Positions 24,810-34,427 of a stretch of DNA of 43,598 bases are shown one piece after another. The stretch lies in the NCBI GenBank assembly GCA_021324995.1, contig JAJPIB010000061.1, positions 1 to 43,598 on the forward strand. The letters are read 5' to 3'. The notes below the pieces were generated by a model, which worked only from the letters and a program-made list of their open reading frames with translations, ran no database searches and was not told the origin of the DNA. The translations under genes and the position numbers were made by a program. Position 1 is the stretch's first letter. Each line of letters opens with the position of its first letter. The stretch is from Chlamydiia bacterium (GTDB lineage Bacteria; Chlamydiota; Chlamydiia; Chlamydiales; Rhabdochlamydiaceae).

Positions 24810-25055
24810 ATGGATACTTCAAAAAGAAAAGTTCGAGAAGGCGTTGTCGTCTCAACAAAGATGCAAAAGACAATTACAGTCAAAGTAGAGCGAACCATTA
24901 GACATCCTGTTTACAGCAAAGTCGTTACACGGGCAAAAAAATACTATGCTCATAGCGAAAATCCCGATGTTAAAGTAGGCCAAAAAGTTCGCATTGTTGA
25001 AACGCGACCCCTGTCCAAACTCAAGCGTTGGCAATTAATTGAAGTTCTCGCTTAA
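24810..25055 (+). CDS. rpsQ: Ribosomal protein uS17
   Basis: 81 aa from ATG 24810, chosen because GAGGAAG lies just upstream and the size fits S17; an in-frame ATG at 24780 would overlap rpmC and add ten atypical residues. OB fold: [58 protein letters not shown]. Primary 16S rRNA binder of the 30S body. Confidence 0.96.
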   Translation: MDTSKRKVREGVVVSTKMQKTITVKVERTIRHPVYSKVVTRAKKYYAHSENPDVKVGQKVRIVETRPLSKLKRWQLIEVLA

Positions 25056-25095
25056 GCGTCTAGGACTAATGAGATTTAAAAAGGTGAGTTAAAAA

Positions 25096-25464
25096 ATGAT
25101 CCAACAAGAATCCAATTTAGAAGTAGCAGATAACACAGGCGCAAAGCGTGTGCGATGCTTTAAAGTCCTTAAAGGCTCAAAGCGCAGATATGCCAATGTT
25201 GGCGATGTGATTATTTGTTCAGTTAAGGACGCTGACCCAAAGGGTAGCGTTAAAAAAGGCGACGTTGTCCGAGCTGTCATCGTACGCACAAAAAGCTATG
25301 TTCGCCGCCCCGATGGGTCGCTGCTTCGCTTTTATGACAATAGCTGCGTACTGATCGATGATAAAGATAATCCGCGTGGTACTCGTATCTTTGGTCCAGT
25401 TGCTCGCGAAGTTCGCGAAAGTGGTTTCGTTAAAATCAGTTCACTTGCGCCTGAAGTGATATAG
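25096..25464 (+). CDS. rplN: Ribosomal protein uL14
   Basis: 122 aa, the exact usual size. [20 protein letters not shown] start, and the signature [20 protein letters not shown] (about 24-43). Forms an intersubunit bridge with 16S helix 14 and is the docking site for the silencing factor RsfS. The 40-nt gap before it is the largest in this stretch but shows no hairpin. Confidence 0.98.
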   Translation: MIQQESNLEVADNTGAKRVRCFKVLKGSKRRYANVGDVIICSVKDADPKGSVKKGDVVRAVIVRTKSYVRRPDGSLLRFYDNSCVLIDDKDNPRGTRIFGPVAREVRESGFVKISSLAPEVI

Positions 25465-25474
25465 GGAGATTAAG

Positions 25475-25807
25475 ATGAGTAAATGGATAAGAAAAGGCGA
25501 TAAGGTCGTTGTTGTCGCAGGAAATGATAAAGGAAAGTCAGGTGAAGTGATCGCGCGAAAAGAGGACAGAGTGATTGTCCAAGGCGTTAATATCCGCAAA
25601 AAGCACGCGAAACGTCGCGAAAAATCGCCTGGAACCGAGATCCTCGAGATGGAGATGCCATTCCACATTTCTAACGTTGCCCTTTGCAACGCAGACGGAA
25701 AGGCAGTAAAACCTAAAGTGCGCGTCAACAAGAATGGCACAAAAGAATTATTTTATTTCGAAGGCGACAAAGAAGTGGCTCTTCGACAAGTAAGAAAACA
25801 TTCATAG
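25475..25807 (+). CDS. rplX: Ribosomal protein uL24
   Basis: 110 aa. KOW motif at the start: KWIRKGDKVVVVAGNDKGKS (3-22), then VIVQGVNIRKKHAK and the hairpin PFHISNVALCNADGKAVKP. Assembly-initiator protein at the tunnel exit. 10 nt after rplN. Confidence 0.97.
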   Translation: MSKWIRKGDKVVVVAGNDKGKSGEVIARKEDRVIVQGVNIRKKHAKRREKSPGTEILEMEMPFHISNVALCNADGKAVKPKVRVNKNGTKELFYFEGDKEVALRQVRKHS

Positions 25808-25821
25808 AGTAGATCAAGGCA

Positions 25822-26370
25822 ATGTCTAGGTTACAAAAGCGATACAAAGAAGAAATTAAAAAGACTCTTCACGAGAAATATAAGTATTCTAATGCAATGC
25901 TTATCCCAGCTCTCAAGAAGATTGTCATCAGCATGGGACTTGCTGAAGCTACAAAGGATAAGAATGCCCTGCAAGACTGTGTCAAGGAATTGACAAGCTT
26001 ATCAGGTCAAAAACCTATTACTACAAGAGCGAGAAAGTCTGTAGCGAACTTTAAACTGCGCGAAGGGCAAGCGATCGGGCTAAAAGTTACATTGCGAAAA
26101 AAGCGGATGTACGACTTCTTGGACAGATTTTGCCATATTGTTTCACCGCGTATTCGCGACTTCCGCGGATTCCCGCTCAAATGCGATGGAAAGGGCAACT
26201 ACTCCATTGGAATTGAAGAACAACAAATTTTCCCTGAAATCAATATTGATGAAGTGAAAAGAACGCAAGGGATGAATATTACATTCGTCACATCAGCAAC
26301 AAACGATGAGGAGTGCATTGGACTGTTAACGTCACTTGGCTTCCCATTTAAAACAGAGACTACAAGCTGA
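25822..26370 (+). CDS. rplE: Ribosomal protein uL5
   Basis: 182 aa. Binds 5S rRNA. Blocks: [50 protein letters not shown] and the C-terminal [20 protein letters not shown]. Complete. rpsN (S14), which follows rplE in many bacteria, is absent; rpsH comes next after 13 nt. Confidence 0.98.
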   Translation: MSRLQKRYKEEIKKTLHEKYKYSNAMLIPALKKIVISMGLAEATKDKNALQDCVKELTSLSGQKPITTRARKSVANFKLREGQAIGLKVTLRKKRMYDFLDRFCHIVSPRIRDFRGFPLKCDGKGNYSIGIEEQQIFPEINIDEVKRTQGMNITFVTSATNDEECIGLLTSLGFPFKTETTS

Positions 26371-26383
26371 GGGAGAGGAAGGC

Positions 26384-26773
26384 ATGTTACAAGATCCAAT
26401 CGCAGATTTACTGACGAGAATTAGAAACGCGAAGACAGCAAGACACCGCTTTGTTGATTTTCGCCCTAGTAGAATTAAAATGGATATCGTCAAAGTCCTG
26501 CATGAACACGGATTTGTCGATAAGTTCATGATCAATGAAGAAAAAGGGCAAGCACGCGTTTTTCTTAAATATGCAGGTGGCAGAGAGCCTGTTATTAAAG
26601 GGCTGAACAGGATGTCCTCTCCTTCATTGAGACGCTATGTTGGGTATAAAAAAATCCCAAGAATTTATGGCGGAATGGGAGTTGCAATCCTCTCTACCCC
26701 AGCTGGAGTTGTCGATGGCGAAACCGCGCGCAAAAATAAGCTCGGCGGCGAATTGTTATGCTTAGTTTGGTAA
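26384..26773 (+). CDS. rpsH: Ribosomal protein uS8
   Basis: 129 aa from ATG 26384 (GAGGAAGG directly upstream); the frame stays open back to an ATG at 26336 inside rplE but those 16 residues are not S8-like. MLQDPIADLLTRIRNAK start and the C-terminal signature MGVAILSTPAGVVDGETARK, ending GELLCLVW. Primary binder of 16S helix 21; in E. coli it represses the spc operon at rplE. Confidence 0.96.
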   Translation: MLQDPIADLLTRIRNAKTARHRFVDFRPSRIKMDIVKVLHEHGFVDKFMINEEKGQARVFLKYAGGREPVIKGLNRMSSPSLRRYVGYKKIPRIYGGMGVAILSTPAGVVDGETARKNKLGGELLCLVW

Positions 26774-26792
26774 TAAAAAAGAGGTAAAAAGC

Positions 26793-27341
26793 ATGTCACG
26801 TCTTGGAAAATCGCCCATCCAGCTACCTGATAAGGTAGATGTTAAAATTGTAGGCGGAATGGTTCAGGCTAACGGCCCGAAAGGAAGCTTAAGTATTCCT
26901 GCTCACCGAGGAATTTCTGTTAAGGTCGAAGACAGCAAATTGATCGTTGAGAGGGATGAATCTGTTGAAATGCCTAAAACAACACACGGTTTATTTCGCG
27001 CATTGATCAACAACATGATTATTGGTGTTAGCAAAGGCTTCGAAGTAAAGCTGTCACTCATCGGTGTCGGTTATCGCGCTGCTGTTCAAGGGCATATGCT
27101 CGATCTTCAGCTTGGTTTTTCCCATCCTACTCAGCTTAACATTCCAAAAGGCGTTAATGTTACAGTAGAAAAGAGCGTAACGATTCTTATCAGCGGCATC
27201 GATAAGCATCTCGTCGGACAATTTGCTGCTCAAGTCCGCGGGATGAAACCCCCAGAACCCTACAAAGGTAAAGGGATCCGATACGAAAAAGAATTTGTCC
27301 GCAAAAAAGCAGGTAAAGCGGCTAAAGGTAAAACGGGGTAA
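26793..27341 (+). CDS. rplF: Ribosomal protein uL6
   Basis: 182 aa. MSRLGKSPIQLP start, two repeated L6 domains, and the diagnostic PPEPYKGKGIRY (about 150-161), followed by a Lys-rich tail (RKKAGKAAKGKTG). Sits near the factor-binding stalk base. 2 nt before rplR. Confidence 0.98.
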   Translation: MSRLGKSPIQLPDKVDVKIVGGMVQANGPKGSLSIPAHRGISVKVEDSKLIVERDESVEMPKTTHGLFRALINNMIIGVSKGFEVKLSLIGVGYRAAVQGHMLDLQLGFSHPTQLNIPKGVNVTVEKSVTILISGIDKHLVGQFAAQVRGMKPPEPYKGKGIRYEKEFVRKKAGKAAKGKTG

Positions 27342-27343
27342 AC

Positions 27344-27715
27344 ATGATTAACGATTTAGTGAAGCGCAATGTGCGCAGACGCAGAAGAATGATGCGGGTA
27401 AGAAAGCAGGTTCGCGGGACAGCTATCAAGCCAAGGCTATCTGTGTTTAAGTCTAATATGCATATTTTTGCCCAGCTTATCGACGACGAGCAAGGTTTTA
27501 CTCTCGCTAGCGCCGGAACTGTGATGAAAGATTTTCGCGATAAAAAGCTCGGAAAAAAGAGCAAAGATGCGGCACAATTAATCGGAGTTAAACTCGCCGA
27601 AGCTGCAAAGGAGAAGAATATCACCAGCGTTGTGTTCGACCGTGGATTTAATAAATATCATGGTTTACTTGCGGTCGTCGCAAATGCGGCTCGCGAAACA
27701 GGATTACAATTTTAG
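27344..27715 (+). CDS. rplR: Ribosomal protein uL18
   Basis: 123 aa. Arg-rich N-terminus (NVRRRRRMMRVRKQVRGTA), KPRLSVFKSNMHIFAQLID, and FDRGFNKYHGLLAVVANAARETGLQF at the end, the L18 5S rRNA-binding fold. Complete, with normal length. Confidence 0.97.
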   Translation: MINDLVKRNVRRRRRMMRVRKQVRGTAIKPRLSVFKSNMHIFAQLIDDEQGFTLASAGTVMKDFRDKKLGKKSKDAAQLIGVKLAEAAKEKNITSVVFDRGFNKYHGLLAVVANAARETGLQF

Positions 27716-27729
27716 TCAGGAAATAAGAC

Positions 27730-28236
27730 ATGTCCAAACAAGAAGCAAAACGACGAGCAGAAGATTTCGGGACGGATTTCGAAGAAAAAGTGCTGTATAT
27801 CAATCGCTGCTCGAAAGTTGTAAAAGGCGGGCGAAAGTTCAGTTTTTCCGCGTTGATCATCATTGGCGATGGCCAAGGGCGCATTGGTTTTGGGTTTGCT
27901 AAGGCAAATGAAGTTTCCGATGCGATCCGCAAAGGAACAGAAGCGGCTCGCAAGAATGTGATGACTTTTGAAATGGAAGGCACAACGATTCCTCATGAGA
28001 TCACTGTAGACTCAGACGGAGCCCGCATTATGTTAAAACCGGCACCTGAAGGCACGGGGGTGATTGCAGGTTCTAAAGTTCGCTCGGTTCTTGAACTAGG
28101 CGGAGTAAGGGATGTCGTCGCTAAGAGTTTTGGATCTAACAATCCAATGAACCTCGTGCGCGCTACTGTTCGCGCTCTTTCTCAGCTGACAAACCGCCAG
28201 ATGAATAGAAAAATTCGAGGATTAGCCAATGATTAA
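27730..28236 (+). CDS. rpsE: Ribosomal protein uS5
   Basis: 168 aa. Double-stranded RNA-binding block FSALIIIGDGQGRIGFGFAK (about 39-58) followed by EVSDAIRKGTEAARKNV, then GTGVIAGSKVRSVLELGGVRD and SNNPMNLVRATVRAL. Helps decoding fidelity and mRNA unwinding. It overlaps rplO by 8 nt; rpmD (L30), usually found between them, is missing. Confidence 0.98.
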   Translation: MSKQEAKRRAEDFGTDFEEKVLYINRCSKVVKGGRKFSFSALIIIGDGQGRIGFGFAKANEVSDAIRKGTEAARKNVMTFEMEGTTIPHEITVDSDGARIMLKPAPEGTGVIAGSKVRSVLELGGVRDVVAKSFGSNNPMNLVRATVRALSQLTNRQMNRKIRGLAND

Positions 28237-28684
28237 TTTAGCCCAATTATCCAATACTCACAGGCCAAGTAAAAAGAGACATCGCGTGGGGCGCGGCATG
28301 GGTTCCAAGTGTGGTAAAACATGCGGACGCGGAGTCAAAGGGGATAAAGCGCGCAGCGGATACAAAAACCACTTTGGACAAGAAGGTGGACAGATCCCAC
28401 TTTATAAAAAGCTGCCAACACGTGGATTTACGAATGGCGCATTCAAGAAAGAAGTCTTCGCAATTAACCTTGGTATGATCGACAAGCTTTTCTCCGATGG
28501 AGAAGCTGTGACACTGCAAGCGCTCCAAGAAATGGGCTATGCGCCACGTCGCGCGCCTGCACTTAAGGTTTTATCAGAAGGCGAATTGAGCAAGAAGGTC
28601 ACCGTTGCGGCGAACTTTTTCTCTAAAGCAGCAGAAGAAAAGTTGAAAAAGAGCGGAATTTCTTTCCAACAAGTCTCTGCTTAA
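28229..28684 (+). CDS. rplO: Ribosomal protein uL15
   Basis: 151 aa. Gly/Lys/Arg-rich N-terminal extension (KKRHRVGRGMGSKCGKTCGR, GGQIPLYKKLPTRGF) and a globular C-terminus with KVLSEGELSKKVTVAANFFS. ATG lies inside the end of rpsE, so it is translationally coupled. 42 nt before secY. Confidence 0.97.
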   Translation: MINLAQLSNTHRPSKKRHRVGRGMGSKCGKTCGRGVKGDKARSGYKNHFGQEGGQIPLYKKLPTRGFTNGAFKKEVFAINLGMIDKLFSDGEAVTLQALQEMGYAPRRAPALKVLSEGELSKKVTVAANFFSKAAEEKLKKSGISFQQVSA

Positions 28685-28726
28685 GGAATAATGAAATCCT
28701 AATTTTAACTGCCAAGCGAATAACTG

Positions 28727-30097
28727 ATGATTGACGGGATTAAACGCATTTTTAGTGTGCCAGAGCTTAGGACAAAAATTGTCTTTACTCTGTTTATGCT
28801 CATAGCTTGCCGCATAGGCGCCTACATTCCAGTTCCAGGAATTAATGGAGATGCAGCGGTAGAGTTATTCCGAAACGCAACAGGCGGCGGGCAAAACCTA
28901 TTCCAGCTGATGGACGTCTTTTCAGGGGGTGCCTTTGCTCAGATGACTGTTATTGCGCTTGGCGTCATGCCTTACATTTCTGCTTCCATTATCATGCAGC
29001 TGTTAATGGCTCTTGTGCCATCTCTGCAAAGAGAGATTCGTGAGAATCCCGATGTGGGCCGCAGAAAAATGAGCAAGTGGATCCGCATGCTGACGGTAGT
29101 CCTTGCTATCTTTCAGTCAGGACTTTATGCAAAATACGCGGTTCAGCTCAATGCAGGTAGTCCTGGTGTTATCGTTAATGAAATTTTGGATGTTCAGGCT
29201 TTTGGCGCACCTTGGCTGTTTTACTTGATTGTGATGACCACGATGACTGCAGGTACGATTCTCTTAATGTGGATCGGAGAGCAAATTTCTGAACGAGGAA
29301 TCGGCAATGGGATTAGCTTGATCATTACGATCGGAATTTTATCTTCGCTCCCGACGACGATTGGATCTGTGCTCAGACAGCTCAACCTGGATTCTCAAGA
29401 GCCTGGTCAGTTGACATTTTCTTCCCTAGTTGTCCTCAGTGGGGTCTTTGTCCTGATTATTGTCGGCACGATACTGATTATCCAAGGGCAGCGCAAAATC
29501 CCTCTTCAATACGCACGGCGTGTTTTAGGCAGGCAGGAAGTTCAGGGAGGAAGTGCATACATTCCTTTAAAGATTAACTATGCTGGCGTGATCCCAGTCA
29601 TTTTTGCTACCTCATTGCTGATGTTTCCGGCGACAATTGGGCAATTTGTAGGAAGAGGATCCTGGGTTGGACAGTTTGCGAATATGATCTCTCCGGGCAC
29701 ATGGGTTTACATGTTGTTTTATGTGCTGCTTATTGTATTTTTTACTTACTTTTGGACGGCGACACAGTTTCACCCCGAGCAGATTGCTTCAGATATGAAA
29801 AAGAATGGCGCATTTATTCCGGGAATCCGCCAAGGCAGGCCTACGCAAGATTATCTTGAATCAACAATGAGCAGGATTACATTTGCCGGAGCGGGCTTCC
29901 TGGCTTTAATAGCAATTTTGCCCACAATCGTAGGAAAAGTGTTGAGCGTAGACTCTTCGATTACCTACTTTTTTGGAGGCACATCTCTCTTGATCCTCGT
30001 TGGTGTGGTGCTTGATACCTCCAAGCAGATCGAGTCGCATCTGCTGATGAAGCGTTATGATGGCTTTATGAAGAAAGGAAGATTGAGAGGCAGATAA
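28727..30097 (+). CDS. secY: Preprotein translocase subunit SecY
   Basis: 456 aa, ten hydrophobic segments. Channel of the Sec translocon in the inner membrane. Visible landmarks: [20 protein letters not shown] (TM1), [20 protein letters not shown] (plug and TM2), [13 protein letters not shown] (loop region before TM7), [20 protein letters not shown] and [15 protein letters not shown] (C5 loop contacting SecA/ribosome). It serves all signal-peptide proteins in this window. A 231-nt gap follows; adk, map, infA and rpmJ, common after secY, are not present. Confidence 0.98.
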   Translation: MIDGIKRIFSVPELRTKIVFTLFMLIACRIGAYIPVPGINGDAAVELFRNATGGGQNLFQLMDVFSGGAFAQMTVIALGVMPYISASIIMQLLMALVPSLQREIRENPDVGRRKMSKWIRMLTVVLAIFQSGLYAKYAVQLNAGSPGVIVNEILDVQAFGAPWLFYLIVMTTMTAGTILLMWIGEQISERGIGNGISLIITIGILSSLPTTIGSVLRQLNLDSQEPGQLTFSSLVVLSGVFVLIIVGTILIIQGQRKIPLQYARRVLGRQEVQGGSAYIPLKINYAGVIPVIFATSLLMFPATIGQFVGRGSWVGQFANMISPGTWVYMLFYVLLIVFFTYFWTATQFHPEQIASDMKKNGAFIPGIRQGRPTQDYLESTMSRITFAGAGFLALIAILPTIVGKVLSVDSSITYFFGGTSLLILVGVVLDTSKQIESHLLMKRYDGFMKKGRLRGR

Positions 30098-30328
30098 GAA
30101 TTATTTTGAGAGTTGCTCTCATTGACTGGAAGGATTCAAAAATTTGGTGCCTGTTCGACGCTAGCAGGACCTATTTGCGAATCACAAGCAGTATATGCCG
30201 AGAGGTATAAATATGTTTTAACGCAGAGAAGTGTTGCAGCTTCTCTTTAGAGATATTAAACTACAGTTGTATATAAACAAAACATCTGTTAAATTCCTCA
30301 GAATGTTTATGAAAAAAGGAATCTTTTC
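30098..30328. other. 231-bp gap between secY and rpsM
   Basis: No gene. Two small hairpins: GAGAG-TTG-CTCTC (30108-30120) just after secY and AGAGAAG-(8 nt)-CTTCTCT (30225-30246); neither is followed by a run of T. The AT-rich 30260-30300 stretch could hold an internal promoter for rpsM-rpsK, and AAAAAAGGAATC supplies the rpsM ribosome-binding site. Confidence 0.4.
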
Positions 30329-30697
30329 ATGCCAAGAGTGAACGGGATTGATATCCCAGCTAATAAACGCTTAGAAATTAGCCTCATGTACATCTACGGA
30401 ATCGGTAGACATGTATCCAATGAGATCTGCGCAAAACTTGCTTTGGATCCCAATATGAAGGCTCACAATTTGACGGAAGATCAGATTGCAAAGATCAACG
30501 CGCTGCTGACTACAGAGTATATGGTGGAAGGGGACTTGAGACGCCAAATCCAAAGCAATATTAAGCGCTTGATCAGCATACATTGCTACCGCGGAACGCG
30601 ACATCGCCTTGGGCTTCCCGTCCGTGGGCAGCGCACACGTACGAATGCACGTACGCGCAAGGGCAAGAGAAAAACCGTTGCTAATAAGAAGAAATAA
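30329..30697 (+). CDS. rpsM: Ribosomal protein uS13
   Basis: 122 aa. [20 protein letters not shown] start, [13 protein letters not shown] (helix-two-turn-helix) and the C-terminal [20 protein letters not shown] followed by a basic tail. Makes head-to-50S bridges. It usually forms an operon with rpsK, here 13 nt away. Confidence 0.98.
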   Translation: MPRVNGIDIPANKRLEISLMYIYGIGRHVSNEICAKLALDPNMKAHNLTEDQIAKINALLTTEYMVEGDLRRQIQSNIKRLISIHCYRGTRHRLGLPVRGQRTRTNARTRKGKRKTVANKKK

Positions 30698-30710
30698 AGG
30701 AGTGTGACCC

Positions 30711-31133
30711 TTGGCTAAGCAAGAAGCTCAAAAGACAATGGTTAAAAAGCCAGCTGCCACAAAATCTAGAAAAAGAACGATGCGCAACGTTCCAAGTGGA
30801 ATTGTTCATGTAAGAGCGACATTTAATAATACAATTATTTCTATCACGGATCTTACTGGTAACGTCGTTTCGTGGGCGTCAGCAGGCAAAGTCGGTTATG
30901 TCGGTTCGCGCAAGTCATCTGCGTTTGCGGCAACCGTTGCTGCACAAGACGCTGCCAAAGCGGCGATGCTGCTCGGAATGAAAGAAGTAGAAGTGAATCT
31001 ATCTGGTCCTGGAGCCGGTAGAGAGTCCGCCGTTCGAGGTTTGCAAAGCTCTGGCCTTGCAATCACGATCATTCGCGACAAGACCCCGGTGCCGCATAAT
31101 GGTTGCCGTCCGCGTAAGCGTAGAAGAGTCTAA
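30711..31133 (+). CDS. rpsK: Ribosomal protein uS11
   Basis: 140 aa, TTG start with GGAG 8 nt upstream. A basic N-terminal extension of about 20 residues precedes the core ([20 protein letters not shown]), [15 protein letters not shown], and [20 protein letters not shown] at the end. Platform protein near the mRNA exit. rpsD, the usual next gene, is absent and a long inverted repeat occupies the gap. Confidence 0.97.
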   Translation: MAKQEAQKTMVKKPAATKSRKRTMRNVPSGIVHVRATFNNTIISITDLTGNVVSWASAGKVGYVGSRKSSAFAATVAAQDAAKAAMLLGMKEVEVNLSGPGAGRESAVRGLQSSGLAITIIRDKTPVPHNGCRPRKRRRV

Positions 31134-31138
31134 GAGTG

Positions 31139-31289
31139 TGTTAATGGATTTTGTTGGTTTTATTTTTTGATGTTTTTTTCTTTAGGATCTAATTCGGCGC
31201 CGCAGTATAGCGTTGTATGACCAGGACCAGACGTCGAATTAGATCTTAAAGAAAAGGCGTAAAAAGCAACTAAAAAAATCCGTTAATAT
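31139..31289. repeat. Imperfect inverted repeat between rpsK and rpoA (about 60-bp arms)
   Basis: The left arm (31139-31200) and right arm (31231-31289) pair imperfectly. The best blocks are CTTTAGGATCTAATTCGGCG against the complement of CGTCGAATTAGATCTTAAAG, and TTAATGGATTTT against AAAAATCCGTTAA. About 30 nt of loop lie between. It fills nearly the whole 206-bp gap, so transcripts from rpsK into rpoA would carry a large hairpin that could act as an attenuator, a processing site, or simply be a resident palindromic element. Confidence 0.65.
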
Positions 31290-31339
31290 ATTCTAAATAT
31301 TAGTTAATTTGGAATTAGCAATTTTGCAGGAGTTCGTTC

Positions 31340-32437
31340 ATGGCCGTAAAGTATGGCAAGTTTGAATTGCCGACAAAGATCAAAGTCGATGAGTCGAGCA
31401 AATCAGGTAACCAAGCTCGTTTTATCGCGGAGCCTTTTGAAAAAGGATTTGGGCATACTGTCGGTAATGCTCTTAGAAGAATTATTCTCAGTGCTCTAGA
31501 AGCGCCTTCTATTATGTCTGTACGCATTGAAGGAGTGCCTCATGAGTACATGGCTATTGATGGGGTCATTGAGGATATGACGCACATTGTGCTTAACCTC
31601 AAGAACGCGCTTCTTCGTAAGTTGCCGACTGATGAAGAAATGGGCTCACGTGAGCCTAAAGTGATCTCTAAGATTTTAGATATCACTGGCGATATGCTCG
31701 ATAAGAATGGCGGTCAGTACACTGTCACCTTGAAAGACCTCCTCGGCATGTCAGATTTTGACATGGTCAATCCCGATTTGGCGATTTTCTCAGTCACGAA
31801 GCCGATGACCAGAAAAGTCGACATCAAAGTCGCTATGGGAAGAGGCTATGTTCCTTCTGAAAGGCACGTTTTTGCCGAGAAAGGTGTTGATGAAATTATC
31901 ATTGACTCTTCGTTCTCTCCCGTGCGTTTAGTGAATTACTATGTGGAGAACACGCGTGTTGGTCAGGATACTGACTTTGACCGTTTGGTCCTCGAAGTTT
32001 ATACCGACGGCCGTATTACACCAGAAGAAGCTTTGTCATTTGCTACGCAGATCGGCATCCTTCACCTTCAAGTATTCGATCAGTTAAAGTTTCACAACCT
32101 GACTTTTGATCAGGGGGAAATCGAGCTCAATACTGATCGCGATGCTTTGATGGCGAAGCTTGTACTCAAAATCAATGAGATTGAGCTTTCCGTTCGTTCC
32201 ACTAATTGTTTAGCCGGTGCGAATATCGATACCATTGCTGAACTTGTCGTCATGCCTGAGTCTGAAATGCTTAAGTTTAGAAACTTTGGTAAGAAGTCTC
32301 TTAATGAGATCAAATCTAAACTCGAAGAAATGGGACTCTCCCTGGGCATGGATTTATCTAAATTCGGCATTAATCGGGACAACGTGAAGCAGCTCGTTCA
32401 CGATTATTTTATTGAAAAAGCAGGAAACCCAACATGA
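31340..32437 (+). CDS. rpoA: DNA-directed RNA polymerase subunit alpha
   Basis: 365 aa, somewhat longer than E. coli (329). N-terminal assembly domain with [20 protein letters not shown] and [21 protein letters not shown]-terminal domain after about 280 with [15 protein letters not shown] (two helices that contact UP elements), then [21 protein letters not shown] slightly extended tail ends [16 protein letters not shown] after GCAGGAG. It overlaps rplQ by 4 nt (ATGA), so the two are translated together. Confidence 0.98.
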   Translation: MAVKYGKFELPTKIKVDESSKSGNQARFIAEPFEKGFGHTVGNALRRIILSALEAPSIMSVRIEGVPHEYMAIDGVIEDMTHIVLNLKNALLRKLPTDEEMGSREPKVISKILDITGDMLDKNGGQYTVTLKDLLGMSDFDMVNPDLAIFSVTKPMTRKVDIKVAMGRGYVPSERHVFAEKGVDEIIIDSSFSPVRLVNYYVENTRVGQDTDFDRLVLEVYTDGRITPEEALSFATQIGILHLQVFDQLKFHNLTFDQGEIELNTDRDALMAKLVLKINEIELSVRSTNCLAGANIDTIAELVVMPESEMLKFRNFGKKSLNEIKSKLEEMGLSLGMDLSKFGINRDNVKQLVHDYFIEKAGNPT

Positions 32438-32862
32438 GACACAGAAAAGATACGTTTAAAATCGGGAGAACTGCCAGCCACCGTCGTTGCTTAATCGCAA
32501 ATATGCTGAAGTCTTTGATTGAGCATGGTCGCATTTTAACGACAGAGAGGAAGGCAAAGGAACTCCGACGTCACGCTGACCACATGGTCACCCTGGCAAA
32601 AGAAAACACCCTCGCAAGTCGCCGCCGCGCTATCGCTGAGCTAATGATCACTTATAATGCTCTCACAACGAAAGAAGCGCGCGCAGCAAAAGCAGGAAAA
32701 GCTGAAAGCTATAATGGGGACAGAAAAGTGATTCAAAAGCTTTTCGGTGAACTTGGTCCGCGCTTTGCGACACGAAATGGGGGTTATACTCGTATTATTA
32801 AGTCAGATTTTTGCGTAGGCGATAGTGCACCTCGCTGCTATATCGAATACCTCGCCGAGTAG
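32434..32862 (+). CDS. rplQ: Ribosomal protein bL17
   Basis: 142 aa. [20 protein letters not shown] start, [20 protein letters not shown], and [20 protein letters not shown] at the end: standard L17 at the tunnel exit. Last gene of the ribosomal cluster; a strong terminator begins 28 nt after its stop. Confidence 0.97.
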   Translation: MRHRKDTFKIGRTASHRRCLIANMLKSLIEHGRILTTERKAKELRRHADHMVTLAKENTLASRRRAIAELMITYNALTTKEARAAKAGKAESYNGDRKVIQKLFGELGPRFATRNGGYTRIIKSDFCVGDSAPRCYIEYLAE

Positions 32863-32890
32863 TTTCTCTCTTTAAGAGATCGTTCCTATG

Positions 32891-32926
32891 GGCTTCAGAG
32901 GGTTAACTTCTGAGGCCTTTTCTTTT
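32891..32926 (+). terminator. Rho-independent terminator after rplQ
   Basis: GGCTTCAGA and TCTGAGGCC form a 9-bp stem (one G-U pair) around a 9-nt loop, followed by TTTTCTTTT. It ends the ribosomal cluster transcript and separates it from gapA. Confidence 0.85.
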
Positions 32927-32929
32927 CCG

Positions 32930-32958
32930 TGTACATTCAAAAAATCATCGTTTATGAT
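32930..32958 (+). promoter_or_regulatory. Candidate gapA promoter
   Basis: TGTACA (32930-32935) and TATGAT (32953-32958) with a 17-bp spacer, just after the terminator and about 47 bp before the gapA start, which has CAAGGAGA as ribosome-binding site. Confidence 0.45.
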
Positions 32959-33005
32959 CCGGCTGATTTTTAATCGGGAAAACCCTGTTTTCAAGGAGAC
33001 GCGCA

Positions 33006-34019
33006 ATGTCTGTCAAAGTGGCGATCAATGGATTTGGAAGGATTGGACGGCTAGTTTACCGCATCCTCCATGAGAGCTATCCCGATATCGAAGTCGTTGC
33101 CGTCAACGACCTCGTCCCTGCGGATAACCTCGCTTACCTTTTGAAATATGATTCTGTTCATGGAAGTCCTAATTTCAACATTAAAGCAGAGGGTGATGAA
33201 CTTGTGGTCGACGGCAAGCGCTCACACGTTTTTTCAGAGAAAGATCCAGCGCAGCTTCCCTGGAAGAAGCTGGGCATCGGGTATGTCATTGAATCCAGCG
33301 GACATTTTACGCACACGGAAGATGCACAGAAGCATATCCACGCGGGCGCAAAACGCGTCGTCATCACAGCGCCTGCAAAAGGGAATTGCCCAACTTTCGT
33401 AATGGGTGTCAACGAAGCGACTTATAACCCAAATAAAGACTATATCGTCTCGAATGCCTCTTGCACGACGAATTGCCTTGCGCCACTCACAAAGGTGCTT
33501 CTAGACAATTTCGGCATTGAAGAAGGGTTGATGACGACTGTGCATTCCATGACGGCAACGCAACCGACTGTAGACGGTCCTTCAAAAAAAGATTGGAGGG
33601 GTGGTCGCGCAGCAAGTTTAAATATCATTCCTTCCACCACGGGAGCTGCAAAAGCCGTGGGCTTATGCCTTCCCGCTGTTAAAGGAAAGATTACCGGAAT
33701 GGCTTTTAGGATTCCCACAGCCGACGTCTCAGTCGTCGATTTAACCGTCAGAGTCAGCAAAGATACGACTTATGAAGAGATTTGCGAGGCGATGTTAGCA
33801 GCTTCTAAGGGGGCATTAAAGGGGATTTTAGAGTTTTGCGATGAGGAGGTTGTCTCTTCCGACTTTATTGGAAATAACGCCTCCTGCATTTTTGATAAAG
33901 GAGCGGGAATCGCGCTGAATCCCCGTTTTTATAAATTGGTGGCATGGTATGATAACGAAATGGGATATGCCCATCGCGTTGCCGATTTAGTGCGATACAT
34001 GTCGTCCCAAGAAAAGTAA
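33006..34019 (+). CDS. gapA: Glyceraldehyde-3-phosphate dehydrogenase
   Basis: 337 aa. NAD-binding GFGRIGR (9-15), catalytic C153 in [13 protein letters not shown]180 in [10 protein letters not shown], and [16 protein letters not shown]. Catalyses oxidation of glyceraldehyde-3-phosphate to 1,3-bisphosphoglycerate in glycolysis. Asp/Asn at position 35 (AVNDL) suits NAD+ over NADP+. Complete, with its own promoter and terminator context. Linkage to rplQ upstream and to the Arg-rich protein downstream follows the chlamydial order. Confidence 0.98.
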   Translation: MSVKVAINGFGRIGRLVYRILHESYPDIEVVAVNDLVPADNLAYLLKYDSVHGSPNFNIKAEGDELVVDGKRSHVFSEKDPAQLPWKKLGIGYVIESSGHFTHTEDAQKHIHAGAKRVVITAPAKGNCPTFVMGVNEATYNPNKDYIVSNASCTTNCLAPLTKVLLDNFGIEEGLMTTVHSMTATQPTVDGPSKKDWRGGRAASLNIIPSTTGAAKAVGLCLPAVKGKITGMAFRIPTADVSVVDLTVRVSKDTTYEEICEAMLAASKGALKGILEFCDEEVVSSDFIGNNASCIFDKGAGIALNPRFYKLVAWYDNEMGYAHRVADLVRYMSSQEK

Positions 34020-34028
34020 ATTTTTTAA

Positions 34029-34240
34029 AGAGGCGATTGCCTCTAGAGGCAGTTGCAAAACTTCAGCGATGAGAAAAATCGATGATTTTGGCGGCTTCTC
34101 ATCAGGAATGGCAAGCTATGCTTGCCAATCCGTACGGCGGCGGCGAGAACATACTCGAAATGAGTAGGCGAGTCGCCGTCGTGACGAGAGGCGCCAAAAG
34201 GGCGATTTTTCGCTCGCTCGAGTTTGCAATTGCCTCTCTA
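34029..34240. repeat. Compound palindromic region after gapA
   Basis: A small stem AGAGGC-GATT-GCCTCT (34029-34044) begins directly after gapA and could terminate it. A larger inverted repeat follows: TAGAGGCAGTTGCAAAAC (34044 on), then CGATGAGAAAAATCG, pairs with CGATTTTTCGCTCGC and GTTTGCAATTGCCTCT (to 34237). Inside the loop are GGCAAGC-TAT-GCTTGCC and a CGGCGGCGAG/GGCGAGTCGCCG pairing. I find no gene. It directly precedes the second MITE copy. Confidence 0.65.
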
Positions 34241-34261
34241 GATATCTGGCGCGTCCTATTA

Positions 34262-34427
34262 ACCTGAGTTTTGGGTTGGTTTTATGGAGAATTGCTGTGG
34301 ATTTCGAGACAAATTTTGCACATTTTGGCACGTTCAATAGCTGAAAGCACCTATGGACGTGCAAAAATGGGAGAAATTTGGCCAAAAGATGCAGTAAGAC
34401 TCTATGAAAGGGACCCAAAACTCAGGT
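34262..34427 (+). mobile_element. 166-bp MITE-like element, copy 2
   Basis: Same length, terminal inverted repeats (ACCTGAGTTTTGGGT / ACCCAAAACTCAGGT) and internal palindrome as the copy at 17710, in the opposite orientation. It is flanked by TATTA at 34257-34261 and 34428-34432. Non-coding. The 112 bp between its end and the GTG start at 34540 show no other element; a promoter for the next gene may lie there. Confidence 0.8.

Noticed and set aside
29100..30100. Search for rpmJ, infA or adk near secY
   Set aside because: No frame with the L36, IF1 or adenylate kinase signatures is present in the region or in the 231-bp gap after secY.
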